The translations under genes and the position numbers were made by a program. A stretch of 64,000 nt of DNA, from contig OY987251.1 of NCBI GenBank assembly GCA_963920765.1, positions 12,837,219 through 12,901,218 on the forward strand. The letters run 5' to 3'. Shown in pieces: positions 35,601 through 47,780 of the stretch. The notes under the pieces are model-generated. The model did not search any database. It had not been told where the DNA came from and was given only the letters and a program-made list of their open reading frames with translations. Each line of letters starts with the position of its first letter. The stretch's first letter is position 1. Source of the DNA: Ulota crispa. Its lineage: Eukaryota; Streptophyta; Bryopsida; Orthotrichales; Orthotrichaceae.

Positions 35601-38600
35601 AGGGGTATCCATAAAATTTTCCCAACTATTAAAAGCATTCATTGCATGTTGGTGCCCATTATTTCAATCATTGAAGATTGTACTGAGGAATACAGTAGGA
35701 AATGACATAAGGAGTTTTTGGAAAGAGAGACATGAAAACATGGGGTAGAGACACTTGCAGTTAGCCGCTTATGTTGAATTTTTTGCAGTTGTATTCAGAT
35801 GTTTATAACAACAATGTTAGCACAGTGCTATGAAAATGCTGAATGTTTTTTCACAAGTTCTGACTATATGTAGCAGATTGGATTGTTGGTGCGTGTCAGC
35901 TAGCTGATTTTGTCAAAGATCCCGTACAAAGGGCTGGAGGCATGCTTGCCTTGATTGATGCCTATTGTCTATTCAATCGAGCTCGTGGCACAGGTCCTTA
36001 CCCCTTTCTACCCATTTTCTTTCATTACAATAGATCTTGCATATAGTCAAGCCCTAAACGCCGGGCTATAATACTGTTTTCAAAAGTTGCAGAAGTCAAC
36101 AGTGCATGTTGCCCCCATGAAAATTGCAAGAAGGATAGTATGGGACCTAACACCATGTCTATGAATCTTCTCACAATTTTTGGGTTACCTACATATATGA
36201 GTGCATTTGGTGAGGTTATTTGATTGACCATATGTTTATGATCACTTCTGAAAAAAAATCAGATGAAAAACAACTTTTTCCATCCGACAGAGGATTTTTT
36301 GTTGTGCAGGGGACAAAAAATGTCCTCTTTGGCTCTTTGGCGTTTAATGGTTAAGCACCGGGGTAGGATATGTACTTAGACAGGTTATTAATAGATGTTG
36401 ATCTTGATACAATATTACATGATCTTGATACAATATTACATTATTTGTTTACTGGTTAGGATCAAGAGATTGCATTTTCATTTACAGATGTTTATTCGCT
36501 TGGGTAGTAGGATTTTAGTCTTTACTGTATTTGTAGCAGATTTGCAATTTTTCCTTCTCACCTGTTTCTGTAGAGAGGTTACATGGACTTTGGAAATTTG
36601 AATTTCTCACTGCTACATAGAAATGGCTTATGGTCTCGGAACTTCTCAATTGTTTTATTTAACCCCTCAAGGCCCAACTGTCCCCCGGGGGGGCAGTTGA
36701 GATTTCGGACATGTACCTATAGCTAGTCTAGTTTTTGTGATTTTTTTAAATTTTTATTGAAGGTGGGGAATTCCAAGACCTACCCGGGAATCTAATTTTT
36801 TTGTCATTATGACATTTGACAAAGAAGTTATGCAAGAATTTCTGCTGCCTAGGGAAGGGAGGGCAATCTGGGCAACCCAAAAACTTCTAAAAATTTGTAT
36901 TTTCTAAAAATAGAAATCTGAAATTGGTTCTTTAGATTTTTTTCATATTTGGGAAGCTTTTAATCATTCAACTTCAATCGATGAGATGAAAGTTATGAGA
37001 TGTTTTAGTTTGTGGGCAGTTATGGATCCTCTACTCTAAAATAAACTTTGAAGTCCTTTATTTTCCACAATTTTTCATATTTTGGAAAAAAAACTAAACC
37101 TAAGGAAGTAGATTGTATATTACAACATTACAATCGTTGGGATTTGCATTTTTCATTTTAATAATTAAATTTTGAACAATTTAGTGATTTGACTCATTCT
37201 CGACTTCTTTTTACTTACTATTTCCCCCCATGTGTTGTATAGTTCCAATTGATTTGAAAAATTTCCCACACATACCTAACTTGGTCTGCTACATGGAGAA
37301 AATAAACCTCAACTTTGTGTAGAGGAATTTTTTTCATGTAAGTGTGGACAAAAGCTTCTGAAATTTTTTGGACAGCACAAACAAAAACCTTTTTTTTCAT
37401 TTTAGATGTAAGTATCTCCCTCCTCTCCATCTAGAATGACCTGATTTTTTCCCACAATGACCTCTTCTAGTCTAAGGCAAGATTGTATGGTTGGATTTGC
37501 AGAACAAACTTTATTTCCCACTTTTCTACTCATTCCCTCCAAAATGGCAGTTAACAGTGACTTTTAGTGGAGAAAACTGCTTGAGCCTTTAGGGGTTAAT
37601 TACTGACATGAACTTGTGGAGGGTGGGTACAGAACTTATATCACCAGAGGATCTGCTAACAGCTTGCACAGTGTGGGCTGCTATTGATGTGTAAGTAAAG
37701 CTTTTTTGTGCTACATGCAAATTTTGTGTCCAACTGGAGGTAGATGATTGTTGCTTTTGTCAGTCTTTTTACTTTTATTTTTTTACATTAGACCCTGTTT
37801 AATTGGGGAAATCGAAGAAGACTGCTAGGAGGGTAGATGTGCACTTAGGCAGGTTAAGCAGGTTATATAATGGGGAATGTTATACCGTGAGCAGGGATCC
37901 ATAAGCCGTCAACTGTGAGCCTAGATTTTTTTGTTAGAACACTAAACTTTACTTATAATTGTGTACATAGGGCCCTATAATTGTGTATTTTAAATTTTTG
38001 ATCTCTTGAGAAACTTGCTGTTTTTTTAATTATTCCATTGATTTTGAGCTCACAATTGGTTCCCACTCACAAAATTTTGGCTCACCCTTTTACACTCTCA
38101 AAATAGCGTTGTCCTATTTACTTAGGCATCTTTTAAGACCAGTTCTTGATATTTCCTAATAGATGTTTCACAGTATAATTCATCATAGTGAAAGCTAGCT
38201 TATAGTCAACTAACCTTAACCTGAAGTGAATTTTTAGGGTTTAGGGTTGCTTGGGGTTTTGTGAGACTGATTTGCAAAGATAATTGTGAATGTGCAGACC
38301 TTTCAGGTTACGGAAGTTTGATAGTGGAGTGATGGTCATTCAGTCAGTGAGTCAGAGTGACGATGAGGTAAGTTTATTTCAACAAGTAGGTGATGGAGTT
38401 ATTGGAAAACTGTTCTTCAAAAACAAATACATTTCCCTCAGAGGAAAAGTAGGGATTTCAAGGAAAACCGAAAGCGTGGAACTCAGAAATGTGAATACAG
38501 TAGTTATTTGTCTTGGATGTGGTGAAGTTGCTATTGACCTACGGGTAGTTTCTATGTTTTTTTCTGTTAATTGATGGGTATGTACTAATAATCACGTTAT

Positions 38601-40826
38601 TACCAAAATAACAACAAAATTAATAAGCGTAGTTGTATTACTGTGGTATACATTTTATTCATATGTTTTTTAGGGAAAATTTCATGGATACCCCTGAAGT
38701 TTGTGATATTTACATAGATACCCCTGCTTTTTCAGAAATTGCACAAATACCCTTGGACCATAATTTTTAGGCATTTATTTGTTGTGCTCCTACTTTCTTC
38801 ATGACCAATGTTGAAGAAAGGAATGTAATGAAACAAAAAAAGAAGCAACGTGCGCACAAAGGAAGAAGGGAAGTGGCATGCACAACAAAACAAATGCCTG
38901 AAAATTTTGGTTCAAGGGTCTTTGTGTAATTTTTGAAAAAGCAGGGGAATCTATGTAAATATTGCAAACTTCAGGGGTATCCATGAAACTTTCCTTACAC
39001 TTTATTCATATGTTTTCTTAGTACTGAATCAATGTTAAAATGTCATTTTTTGTATTGCTTAAACTTTTGAAGTGTTGAAGTGTACAAAAAGTAGGGTTGA
39101 CAATTTGTCCTCATGTATGCCGTTGCAGATTTTCATGAGGCTCCGTGCATTGGTCAAAAATGGAGAAGCTGTGAAAGTTGGCGTAGGCGCAAGTGAGGCC
39201 GCTCGTGCCTTGGGAATGGCTCCTGCTCTTGCCAAAGAGCAACTTCTAGCAGCGGAGACCCAAGGTTTGTTTCTGCACCCCCAAAAACATTTGAATTCGA
39301 GTAGGACCATTAAAATTCAGTTTATCATTCATTGTCATTAATAAAGTCTTTAATTTTGAAAAGGCAAAATACGCTAGTGAAAATCTTCACAGTTTCTATG
39401 TTATTAAATGCCACTTCAGATTGCATGGGTTGTAGGAACGAGTTTTTGGATTCAAGAAAAAAAGAAGCGTACAATTTAACAAACATCATGTGCAACTAAG
39501 TGTCCCAAATCTCAAGTCCCAGTTTTGTTGGCTTGAGTTGTAGTGAGCTATTTGAGATCCCAAGTTAAAACTTCTTGATGATAGTAAATGTTAATTATAC
39601 GACAATGTATCTATTATACTCTGGGATGTTTAAGGATTAATCAAAACTTTACAAAAATACCCTTCCACCAATACCCTTCCACCCTCAGGCTTAGGGACAC
39701 CTTATTTTGTGATAGACCTTACTCCATAGCCTAAAATCCAGATGAAACAAAAGGATGTAAACAGATAAAAAATAGATTTTTTTCCACCAGGATCCCTTTT
39801 TTTCTGGAGCTTGTAACTTCGATCTGTGCAGTGTAAGGTGGTTCTTTCATTTAAACTGTACTTCAAACTGTAAAGAATTGAAACATCTTTTGTGTGAATC
39901 TCTATAAAATACTCCAAGGAAGTCGTATATTCTCACACCTGTAATAGAAAAACTCTCATTATTGTATAGTGCAAGACACCAAATACCAACAAATTTTTGG
40001 TCAAAAATGTCAAATAGTTGTAGATTTTGAATGCTGATAACTTTTTTTTGGCAAACAATAATTTCAATCTGTTTTTGCAGCTTTTATCCTAAGACCTTTG
40101 CTGCTTATAGTTACAAAGAATTTGAACTTATTGAAGGGTGTTATAGTTACCAAGAGTTTCAACTTATTGAGGGGTGTTAAAAGGTAGGAGCACCCCTCAA
40201 TGTCAGTGTCCCCATCCCCAATACCTACTTGTGTCAGTGATGTCAATGACTGACAATTTTTTTTAAAATTGGTTATGGGTGACAAAGTGATGGTTTTAGG
40301 TGATTGACATTACAGTTTTGAGTGCCCCATCTCACTATTAAAGTACTCCCCAAGTTAGTATTTTGAGCGTATGAGCACACTAAAGACATCTCCTACACAC
40401 AACTAGACATTTTTAGTGATTTAGGACTTTGAAAAATCTTTGTGAACAAATGCTTGCAATTGAAACTTTCAAATTGATGCCAATATTTTTGATTTCCTCT
40501 TCCTAACTTAACACTATTTTTTTCACAAAGTTCATTGACTAACTTTTCTACCCCAAAACCCTTAGTTTCACGCTTATGGATGCTTGTACCTTAGTTACAA
40601 AGAGTTATAACTTAGCTACAAAGAGTTATAACTTATTGAGGAGTGTTATGAACAGCTTTTTAGGTCTTTGTTGATTTATGCTATCTTGCACCGTAGTTGG
40701 TTCTAATCCTTTGCTTTCGTGGGTCTTGCAGGGCTTCTGTGCCGGGACGATGGTGCTGATGGCTTACGTTTCTTTCACAATTTTTTTGTGGATATCTCTG
40801 TTGCTACTGCTTTTGAAACCATCTGA
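32643..40826 (+). CDS. VPS36: VPS36, ESCRT-II subunit (GLUE domain)
   Basis: ESCRT-II subunit that binds ubiquitinated cargo and phosphoinositide on endosomes and helps sort membrane proteins into multivesicular bodies with VPS22 and VPS25. Eight exons with matching phases: 32643-33098, 33981-34208, 34742-34936, 35900-35993, 37633-37690, 38298-38367, 39129-39264 and 40732-40826, giving 443 residues; Arabidopsis VPS36 is about 440. The GLUE/PH-like domain is exon 1 (about residues 1-150; [22 protein letters not shown]). A helical linker with [20 protein letters not shown] follows (about 200-219). The winged-helix EAP30 region holds [20 protein letters not shown] (about 269-288), [30 protein letters not shown] and GLRFFHNFF. 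The start is MEPLPNP: the longer in-frame N-terminus from 32505 is unlike the family. Introns 1, 3, 4, 5, 6 and 7 contain mobile elements or duplications; none touches an exon. Confidence 0.95.
33042..33960 (+). repeat. Tandem duplications of the exon 1 end in VPS36 intron 1
   Basis: The last 57 bases of exon 1, its splice donor and about 120 bases of intron recur at 33217-33470 and again, decayed, at 33475-33705. Shorter units of the intronic part follow to 33960 (ATCGTCGCTAGTGGATGTCG; AAGGTGGATTTTCAGTTTAA). The second copy of the exon tail keeps the reading frame and the donor GTTTGATC. Confidence 0.85.
33707..33784. mobile_element. 78-bp TTAA insertion with preserved empty sites
   Basis: TTAACCCTTAAATGCCTAAG to GGGCATATAGGGTTAA, inserted in one unit of the intron 1 tandem repeat. 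Sister units show the uninterrupted sequence AGTTTAAAGACC at 33459, 33869 and (as AGTTTAAAAACC) 33957. Comparison shows that TTAA is single in the empty site and doubled in the filled one. Confidence 0.92.
35147..35230. repeat. Possible CACTA-ended mini-element in VPS36 intron 3
   Basis: It starts CACTACTAGAAACAGCGTGT and ends GGTTTTTAATTAGTG, roughly inverted. There is no matching 3-bp duplication, so it may be a decayed copy or chance. Confidence 0.35.
35295..35623. repeat. Family D hairpin MITE in VPS36 intron 3
   Basis: It runs from GGGAAAATTTTATGGATACC to its inverted end ATAAAATTTTCCC. Arms of about 110 bp or more can pair across a short centre, so the intron transcript would form a long hairpin. 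Confidence 0.8.
36047..36354. mobile_element. Degenerate TTAA-family element in VPS36 intron 4
   Basis: TCAAGCCCTAAACGCC at the left and GGCGTTTAATGGTTAA at the right are inverted. A related, more decayed copy lies inverted at about 6500-6790. Confidence 0.55.
36659..37599. mobile_element. Long TTAA-flanked element in VPS36 intron 4
   Basis: It runs from TTAACCCCTCAAGGCCCAAC to TTGAGCCTTTAGGGGTTAA, 941 bp; the best-preserved copy of the long subfamily here (others: 2167, 6880, 22570; half-derived hairpins at 8508 and 46439). It encodes nothing substantial. Confidence 0.8.
37876..38112. mobile_element. GTGAGC-rich element in VPS36 intron 5
   Basis: The subterminal repeats of GTGAGC/GCTCAC at both ends (CCGTGAGCAGGGATCC; CTCACAAAATTTTGGCTCAC) define this family, shared with 45455-45708 and 46047-46289. 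The exact ends are uncertain. Confidence 0.6.
38673..38994. repeat. Family D hairpin MITE in VPS36 intron 6
   Basis: It runs from GGGAAAATTTCATGGATACC to the inverted CCATGAAACTTTCC, a close relative of the intron 3 copy, 322 bp. Confidence 0.8.
40180..40594. mobile_element. AAGGTAGG-ended element in VPS36 intron 7
   Basis: AAGGTAGGAGCACCCCTCAA at the left and CACGCTTATGGATGCTTGTA at the right, 415 bp. The interior is closely similar to 25789-26147 and 42743-43178. Confidence 0.7.
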
Positions 40827-41395
40827 ATTTATTCAATTCTCTCTCTCTTTTGTTTGTAATATTTTATTTCCCTTTCTACTGATTTTTCACGATCTTCACA
40901 AGGATTAAGGTAGGTACACCCATACCCGAGCGTTTAAGGGTTTTGGGTACCGCAAGGTGTCAGAAAATTCAGGAATTTGTAGGGTTAGCCTTTCAACAAG
41001 TTATCATGGATTGTTATTTTTGTGGAAAAAAATATTGTAGATTATTTTATATTAAAGGGCAAAGTTACAGCTCATGGGACCCTAAAAGCAATTGTAGGCT
41101 AACCTTAAAACTACTTGGGTGTGTTCCTATAATGGCATTTGACGGTTTGAATCCCAACTCTCCCAAATCAGCTTAGCAATTGACATGTGGGAGGATTTGC
41201 TTGTGCAAGTAGTGTTCATTGCTCCACTTTGGGTTTAAAAGTGTATGGTGAACATTTCAAATGTGAAGTGCGCCATTGGGAGCCACTTGGATTTGGGTGT
41301 ACCTATCTTAGGTTGCAAAACTTGTTGGTAGAAACTCCACCTATACAACATGTTTCTCTCAAAGGAGAGAAATATTAAAAATTAAAGGAAAATTT
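40827..41395. other. VPS36 3' region; no further gene
   Basis: A T-rich stretch follows the VPS36 stop (TTTGTAATATTTTATTTCCC near 40854), consistent with a 3' UTR. The rest has no coding signal. Confidence 0.4.
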
Positions 41396-41525
41396 TTGTG
41401 GATATTCCTAAAGTTTGTCATATTTGTATAGATACCCTTGAGTTTTCAGAAATTGCACAAATACTCTTGGACCATAATTATCAAGCATTTGTTCTATTGT
41501 GCATGTCACTTCTTCCCTCAATCAA
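41396..41525. repeat. Partial family D MITE (one arm)
   Basis: Only the left arm is present (GGAAAATTTTTGTGGATATT; AATTGCACAAATACTCTTGG); the other arm is missing. Confidence 0.65.
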
Positions 41526-41758
41526 AACCAACACAAAATTTGTTTAGCTTGTGAAGGTACATATTATGAATAGAAAAGTAAAAGGAAAATGTTTTACTCC
41601 TCTAAGGATTTTTGAATGTCGAAATCTCAAAATATTGAAGATGTGTAGAAAGGAAGAAATGATTGACTTTCACAAAAGTAAATTATAAATTTTTCATTGT
41701 AAATTTCCTTCAAAGATTGGAAATTTTACAATCTTGAGTTGAGCCCTATATTTTACTC

Positions 41759-41979
41759 TCAACCCCTAAAGGACAAAGTAGCCCTTTACGACTAGTATAT
41801 TTAGAGTGTACCCACACCTTTATTACATTTGAGATCAACAAAGAAGTTAGAATATAGATCAATGTTGTTCTAGTGAGGTAGTCAAGATCCCAAATTAAAA
41901 CTTTTTATTGGTAGCAAATGCCAGTTATACAACAGCATACATACTATGTATTATAGTAGCCTTGTCCTTTAAGGGTTAA
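41759..41979. mobile_element. TTAA-family element
   Basis: CAACCCCTAAAGGACAAAGT to CCTTTAAGGGTTAA. The same element lies inverted at 43921-44160 (shared TATTACATTTGAGATCAACAA and flanks). The left flank reads CAA instead of TTAA, a point difference. Confidence 0.65.
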
Positions 41980-42034
41980 GGTCATGTAATTATAATGATG
42001 AGTTTGTATACTATACTTTTGTGATTGGTCAATC

Positions 42035-42335
42035 TAGGTAGCAACACCCATAAGCATGAAACTAAGGGTTGTGGAGTAGGAAAATCAATTGACTAACTTT
42101 GAAAAAATATTGCAAGTTAGCAAGAAGAAACTAAAATACTAGCATCAATTTCAAAGTTCCCATTTCAAACATTTGATCACAAGGATCTTTCGAAGTCCAA
42201 AATCATTGAAATTGCATAGTAGTGTGTAGGAGATGCTAAAAACAATGCAATGGGGCACTCAAAATTGTCATGCAAGTCACCTACAACCATCACTTTGTCA
42301 CGCATAATCATCACTTAAGTACCCATAACTTATGG
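42035..42335. mobile_element. AAGGTAGG-ended element, inverted and truncated
   Basis: It begins AGGTAGCAACACCCATAAGC, the right end of the family in reverse, and matches the family interior until about 42335, where the other end is missing. Confidence 0.6.
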
Positions 42336-42742
42336 AAAATATGAGGCCTCCATAAGGCCTTTATAAACAAATCCAACCCTCCATATGTTTTGTTCCTGAT
42401 ATGGGGAACTGGCCCTTGCAGAAGGCTAGAAAAAGTTAATTAAAAAAATAAAAAAAATAAAAAAAAAAGTCTTAGAAAAAAATGTGAAACTATTTTGATA
42501 TTTTTCAATTAAAAAAATCAAAAAAGCTGACATGGCACCAATAGTGCCACGTCAGCCTGCGCATGATTTTATTGGAAATTGGGTTCCCATGGCTAGGGAC
42601 CCCCCCCCCTCCCAAACTCAAGGCCTTATTGAGACCCCATATTTTTCCTAAGGCTAATTTTTTAACATACCGTATGTTAGTCACTAACACTGACACAATA
42701 AGTTTCAAAAATGGGGCACCTATGGAGAGGCATGCTCTTATC

Positions 42743-43178
42743 TGGTAGGAGCACCTCTCACTATTAATGTCCCCATCCCTAACACCTACTTTTGTCAACA
42801 ATGTCAATGACTAACAATTAAAAGAAATTGGTTATGGGTGACAAAGTGATGGTTTTGGGTGACAAACGGTGATGGTTTTGGGTGACAATGTGACGATTTT
42901 GAGTGTCTCATCTCACTATTTAAGAACTCCTCAAATTAGTATTATCAACGTATGAGCACACTAAAGACATCTCCTACCCACAATTAGACATTTTCAATGA
43001 TTTAGGACTTTGAAAACAAATTGTGAACAAATGCTTGCAATTGGAACTTTCAAGTTGATGCCAATATTTTTTATTTCCTCTTCTGAACTCAACACTATTT
43101 TTTTTCAATGTTCATCAACGAATCTTCCTATTGTACCCCAAAACCCTTAGTTTCACGCTTATGGGTGCCCCTACCTTA
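42743..43178. mobile_element. AAGGTAGG-ended element
   Basis: GGTAGGAGCACCTCTCACTA to CGCTTATGGGTGCCCCTACCTTA (end at 43178). Full-length member; a short internal duplication of GGTGATGGTTTTGGGTGAC lies near 42845-42890. Confidence 0.7.
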
Positions 43179-43513
43179 TATAGATTTATAAGATTAAAAA
43201 GAGAATTTAGAACTTTAGAGAGGTGACACTGGGATTTCCAATAAGTGGTTCACTTCTACCTTGGAATGGGGCTCTTCACACTATATTCCAACTCCTACTT
43301 CTCCAAGTCATGATTCAAGACAAAATTTCTAATTTAGTTGGATTAGAAAGGGCAATTAACATACCCCATGAATCAACTAGTGTTTCATGAATTTATTTAT
43401 TTTGTTTCAACTTGACTCTTAAATATAAAAAATTATTTTTTTATTTTGCTGAAATTAGCATTTGGAACAAAATCCCATTTTGTGGCACCAAAACTTCCAA
43501 ATACACAATCTTA

Positions 43514-43855
43514 GGGCAGCTTCACACTACGGCCAAGGTTGGGAGGCCGTCGGTCTGTACCAATCAGATTGCACGAATCCGAGACTCCGGCCACTCAACC
43601 CTTCACACTAGAGGTCAAACTCCAAAGGTTGTCATCCCCCATTTGCCTACATGGCAGCACATTATCATCCAAGGTTGATGGCCTCTCAAAGGGAATTTTG
43701 GGTTCAACAAAAATGGAGACCCAAACTATGGGCAAGAGGCCATCAATTTCAACATTTATTGCCTATTTTCAGCAGATTTTCTTGGCCTCTCGGCAAAGTT
43801 TGGCCACTCAATTTGATGGCCTCTCAACTTGGCCGGTCATAGTGTGAAGCGGCCC
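43514..43855. mobile_element. PIF/Harbinger-like MITE
   Basis: Inverted ends GGGCAGCTTCACACTACGGC / GGGCCGCTTCACACTATGAC, flanked by TTA on both sides (43511-43513, 43856-43858). 342 bp; the compact form of the element in eL27 intron 2. Confidence 0.8.
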
Positions 43856-43920
43856 TTATAGTTATTTCAAATTAGGTCAAGACAGAGGACTTGGGACAAA
43901 ATGTGAAGCTATTAGGCAAT

Positions 43921-44160
43921 TTAACCCTTATAGGACCAAGCTACTATAATACATAGTATGTACGTTGTTGTGTAACTGGCATTTGCTACCAACAAAAATT
44001 TTAATTTGGAATCTTGACTACCTTACTAGAACAGCATTGATCAATACTCTAACTTCTTTGTTAATCTCAAATGTAATAAAGGTGTGAATGCACTCCAAAT
44101 ACAAGAGAAACACCCCGTATTGTACTGTTGCAAAGGGTTGCTTGATCCATTTGGGGTTAA
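43921..44160. mobile_element. TTAA-flanked element
   Basis: TTAACCCTTATAGGACCAAG to CCATTTGGGGTTAA; inverted copy of 41759-41979. Confidence 0.7.
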
Positions 44161-44395
44161 TACTAAAACGAAACAACCAATTTAGCAAATGGTCATTAAA
44201 ACATTCTAAAATTTTAACACATCATTTGTGAACTATGCAATTTTTTTTTTTGTTTCTTATACCTTTGACGCTTTGTAGTTTCTAATTGAGATTATTTTCC
44301 ATTACGGTTACATCTTTGCTCTCTTTGAGTCATTTGCTAAGAAAATCTACAATTTGATTACCAAGAAATTAATAAAGTGGGAAACTGATTTCCAA

Positions 44396-44626
44396 GAGCT
44401 CTTGACACTAGAAAGCAAAGATTTGCAATGGACACCCCTGTACAAAATCTAAAATAGACAAATCATAATCATTCATTTTCAAAAGTGGATTTTTGATACT
44501 AAAACAAGAACACAACAAGAATAATTTAAAATAATAACTTCTAAAATTAATCTTGAAGGAAAGTCAAGCATCTCAAAATATAATGTAAAGGGGCGTTGTT
44601 TGAGCTCCTTGGGCCTTGAGGGGTTA
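44396..44626. mobile_element. Partial TTAA-family element
   Basis: The right end CTTGGGCCTTGAGGGGTTAA and the GGACACCCCTGTACAA block are inverted parts of the 10206-10861 element. The left half is missing. Confidence 0.5.
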
Positions 44627-44689
44627 AGGGACTCATAGGGACCCATTGAAACACAAAGCTTAGATTGAAATGTCCTACACATGATATTG

Positions 44690-45454
44690 CATTTACGTTG
44701 CCTTAACAATTAAGTTGTCTTACTTTGGTAACTAACCTCATGACTCATCACTTGGCTACTTAGAGGCGCATGCAACTCTCTAGATGCTTGGATTTTACAT
44801 GGTTTACAACATGGACTTGGTTAGTTTGTTTTTTTGCATCTTCATTGTTGTTACCAAGACCTTTAAGAATTGTTTATTACAATATTTTTTAATGAAAATT
44901 ATTGTAGCAGCCGTAAGCATTTAAATAGTGTAAAACGTCAAGAAATTAGTGTTGGGCAATCTAAATGCAATATTCAAAGTAGATTTTGTTTTATAAACAC
45001 GAGTGTATCTCAATCACAGGTGGAAGATATTACAGCTACAAAACAATGCACCCATAATTTCTTAAAAAATGTGTTGCTTTGGGACTCACAGAAGTATCCT
45101 AACAAACCTGTGACAATGAGCTCCAGTTGGGAATATACCAGGCCAACAACTCAACCCCCAGACCCCCACCCCCTTTTCTTTTGTTTCTTTCATATGTCAG
45201 AGGGTGACAAAACACAAATTTGGATATTTGTCACATGCAATCTTGCCTTGAAATTGTTTTGCATAAAGAATTGTGATTTTTTGGAGATTTTGGGAGATCT
45301 TTGGAGATCTTTGGAGATTTTTGAAACTTTTGGCACTTTAATTATTTCTACCCTTCATACCATTTTTTAATCCGTGTAGCTCATTACACCTAATGATAAA
45401 TCTTTGTACGCTTTTTTTGGACCTTTCAATTGTACCATGCCGAGAAATGCTAAA
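44690..45454. other. No supported gene; family N fragment
   Basis: Positions 44690-44830 resemble the family N right half (GTTGCCTTAACAATTAAGTT). A 166-codon open frame to 45370 has repetitive composition (tandem TTTGGAGATCT at 45280-45320) and no recognisable domain. Confidence 0.35.
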
Positions 45455-45708
45455 TTGTGACCAGAGATTCATGAGCCGTGAGCTGTGAGCATAATTATTT
45501 TGTCAAAATATTAAATTTCACTTACAAATGTGTACATAAGACCTTATAATTGCGCATTATAAACATTCATCTCTTGAAAAATTGTTAATTTTTAAGTTTT
45601 TCCGTTAACTTTAAGTTCATAATTGATTCCTGCTCACAAAATCTTGGCTCACAGCTCATAAGCTCACCGTTCTACGCTCACGAAATAGCTTACCTCTAAC
45701 ATGCACAT
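45455..45708. mobile_element. GTGAGC-rich element
   Basis: TGCTAAATTGTGACCAGAGA at the left, CTCACGAAATAGCTTACCT at the right, with clustered GTGAGC/GCTCAC motifs near both ends. Confidence 0.65.
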
Positions 45709-46046
45709 ACTTTCTTCTATTAAAATTATAATGTTGAATTTTGATGTTACTTACAATGCCAAAACAAATTAGGCCCGTCCTTTAAGAGTTAAGCAATATA
45801 GTGTCACACTATACCAATTAAATAATTTAGTTATTCACAAGCCAAAAAAAAAGTATTGCTAGATGAACTCCTGTTCTTTTTGTAAATGGGATGAAATCAC
45901 CAAAATTAGATGAAACTAGTAGTAACATATTTAGGAGCAAATGATTTCTGTCCAAATGTACAAATATGTGGCTTCACTTGTAAACATCAATTTTGCTGTT
46001 TTATACCCTTTGGACTCAATAATCATGCACTTGGGCATGGTACAAG

Positions 46047-46289
46047 GTAAGCTATTTTGTGAGCATAGAACGGTGAGCCTATGAGCTGTGAGCCAAGATT
46101 TTGTGAGCAGGAATCAATTTTGAGCTTAAAATTAATGGAGAAATTTAAAAAACAACAATTTTTCAAGAGATGAATGTTTATAATGTGTAATTATAAGGTC
46201 CTATGTACAAACTTGTAGGTGAAATTTAATATTTTAACAAAATAATTACGCTCACGGCTCATGAATCCCTGCTCACAATTTAGCCTTCC
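46047..46289. mobile_element. GTGAGC-rich element, inverted copy
   Basis: AAGGTAAGCTATTTTGTGAG to CTGCTCACAATTTAGCCTT. Closely similar to 45455-45708 in opposite orientation, 340 bp away, so the pair forms a large inverted repeat. Confidence 0.7.
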
Positions 46290-46438
46290 CCGTGCATGCT
46301 ACATGTCAAGTAAATATTCATAGTTTTTGGAAAAAATTTGAAATTATTATCATATATTGAAATGAATGCTAAAAAAATTCATATCAATTACAAAATATAT
46401 TCAATTATGTCATGTCTTTTACCATGGATGCAAAAAAA

Positions 46439-47172
46439 TTAATGCCTAAAGGACTGACTGTCTATTCAAGGGACAAATGGGATTTTGGGCATGTACCTAT
46501 GGCTAAAGTACTTTGCGTGATTTTTGAAACTTTTATGGAAGATGGGGAATTTGAAGATCTGTGTGCACATCTAATTTTTTTTTTCAATCTGACATTTTTT
46601 GAAGAAATAAAAAATCAATTTCTGAATTTTTTTGGAGATGGGGCAGTCTGGGCAGCCCAAAAACATTTTTAAAATTTACGTTTTTTAAAAATAAAAATCT
46701 GAAATTGATTCTTTCAGTTTACATGTACATGGAAAGCTTTGAATCACTCATTTCCAATAAATGAGATGAAAGTTATGAAGACTTTTAGTTAATTGGTAGA
46801 TATGGCTCCATATCTACCAATTAACTAAAAGTCTTCATAACTTTCATCTCATTTATTGGAAATGAGTGATTCAAAGCTTTCCATGTACATGTAAACTGAA
46901 AGAATCAATTTCAGATTTTTATTTTTAAAAAACGTAAATTTTAAAAATGTTTTTGGGCTGCCCGGATTGGCCCATCTCCTAAAATTTCAGAAATTGATTT
47001 TTTACTTCTTCAAAAAATTTCAGAATGAAAAAAAAAAATTAGATGTGCACACAAATCTTCAAAAACCCCATCTTCCATTAAAGTTTTAAAAAATCACACA
47101 AAGTAGTTTAGCCATAGGTATGTGCCCAAAATCCCATTTGTCCCCCAAATAGACAGTCAGTCCTTTCACAAT
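46439..47172. mobile_element. Long hairpin element of the TTAA family
   Basis: Two arms of about 365 bp, almost perfectly inverted, meet at a tight centre (GGTAGATATGGCTCCATATC) near 46805. Each arm is the left half of the long subfamily. TTAA is recognisable at the left end (46439-46442); the right end is degenerate. Confidence 0.75.
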
Positions 47173-47780
47173 GAAATTTCTCTTTCTCTGTTAATAAATT
47201 TAGAAAAAGTAACCATCCCATCGTAGTAGATATTCAACTTTTGACAAAAACAAAAAACTCATAACTGAATTTTTTCAAAAACTCAAAGCATAGTACAAAG
47301 TAGATTTGGTAAACTTTCTATTGGTAGTTGTGCTCAAATTCAAAAATACTTCATCTTAAGAAGCTCACTGAGTTTTGGTAGAAGATCCTCAAAGCTTAAA
47401 ATACACTACAAAGTGTTGCATCTTTACTACTCAATTGACAAATGAGACTCTTTTGTGATAATTATGCATGCAAAAGCTATCCATATGGGTACACTCAATT
47501 ACATTATATATGTCTTTACAGAATCTTGAATGAAAAAATGTGTTATTCCATTATTCACAAAAAAATTAGTCATCCAAAACCCACAAAATGGCCTCAGCAC
47601 CATTTAAGGGTAAAAAAAAAAAGCTTTGCATGACCCAAAAGTATCTTCATGTTAAAAGAAAGACATATTCTAGCCTCCTTTGTATTTGTATTGATTGATT
47701 TGATCGCTTTGTGCCACTTCTAATCCATACACTTTGTTTTGCAAGGGTGGGACATTTCAAAGACTCACACGAGCCTCAAT
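47173..47780. other. No gene seen
   Basis: AT-rich spacer without repeats shared in this window. Confidence 0.4.

Noticed and set aside
44870-45370. 166-codon plus-strand ORF
   Set aside because: Low-complexity tracts (C-run, repeated TTTGGAGATCT), no domain, and it begins in a degraded repeat.
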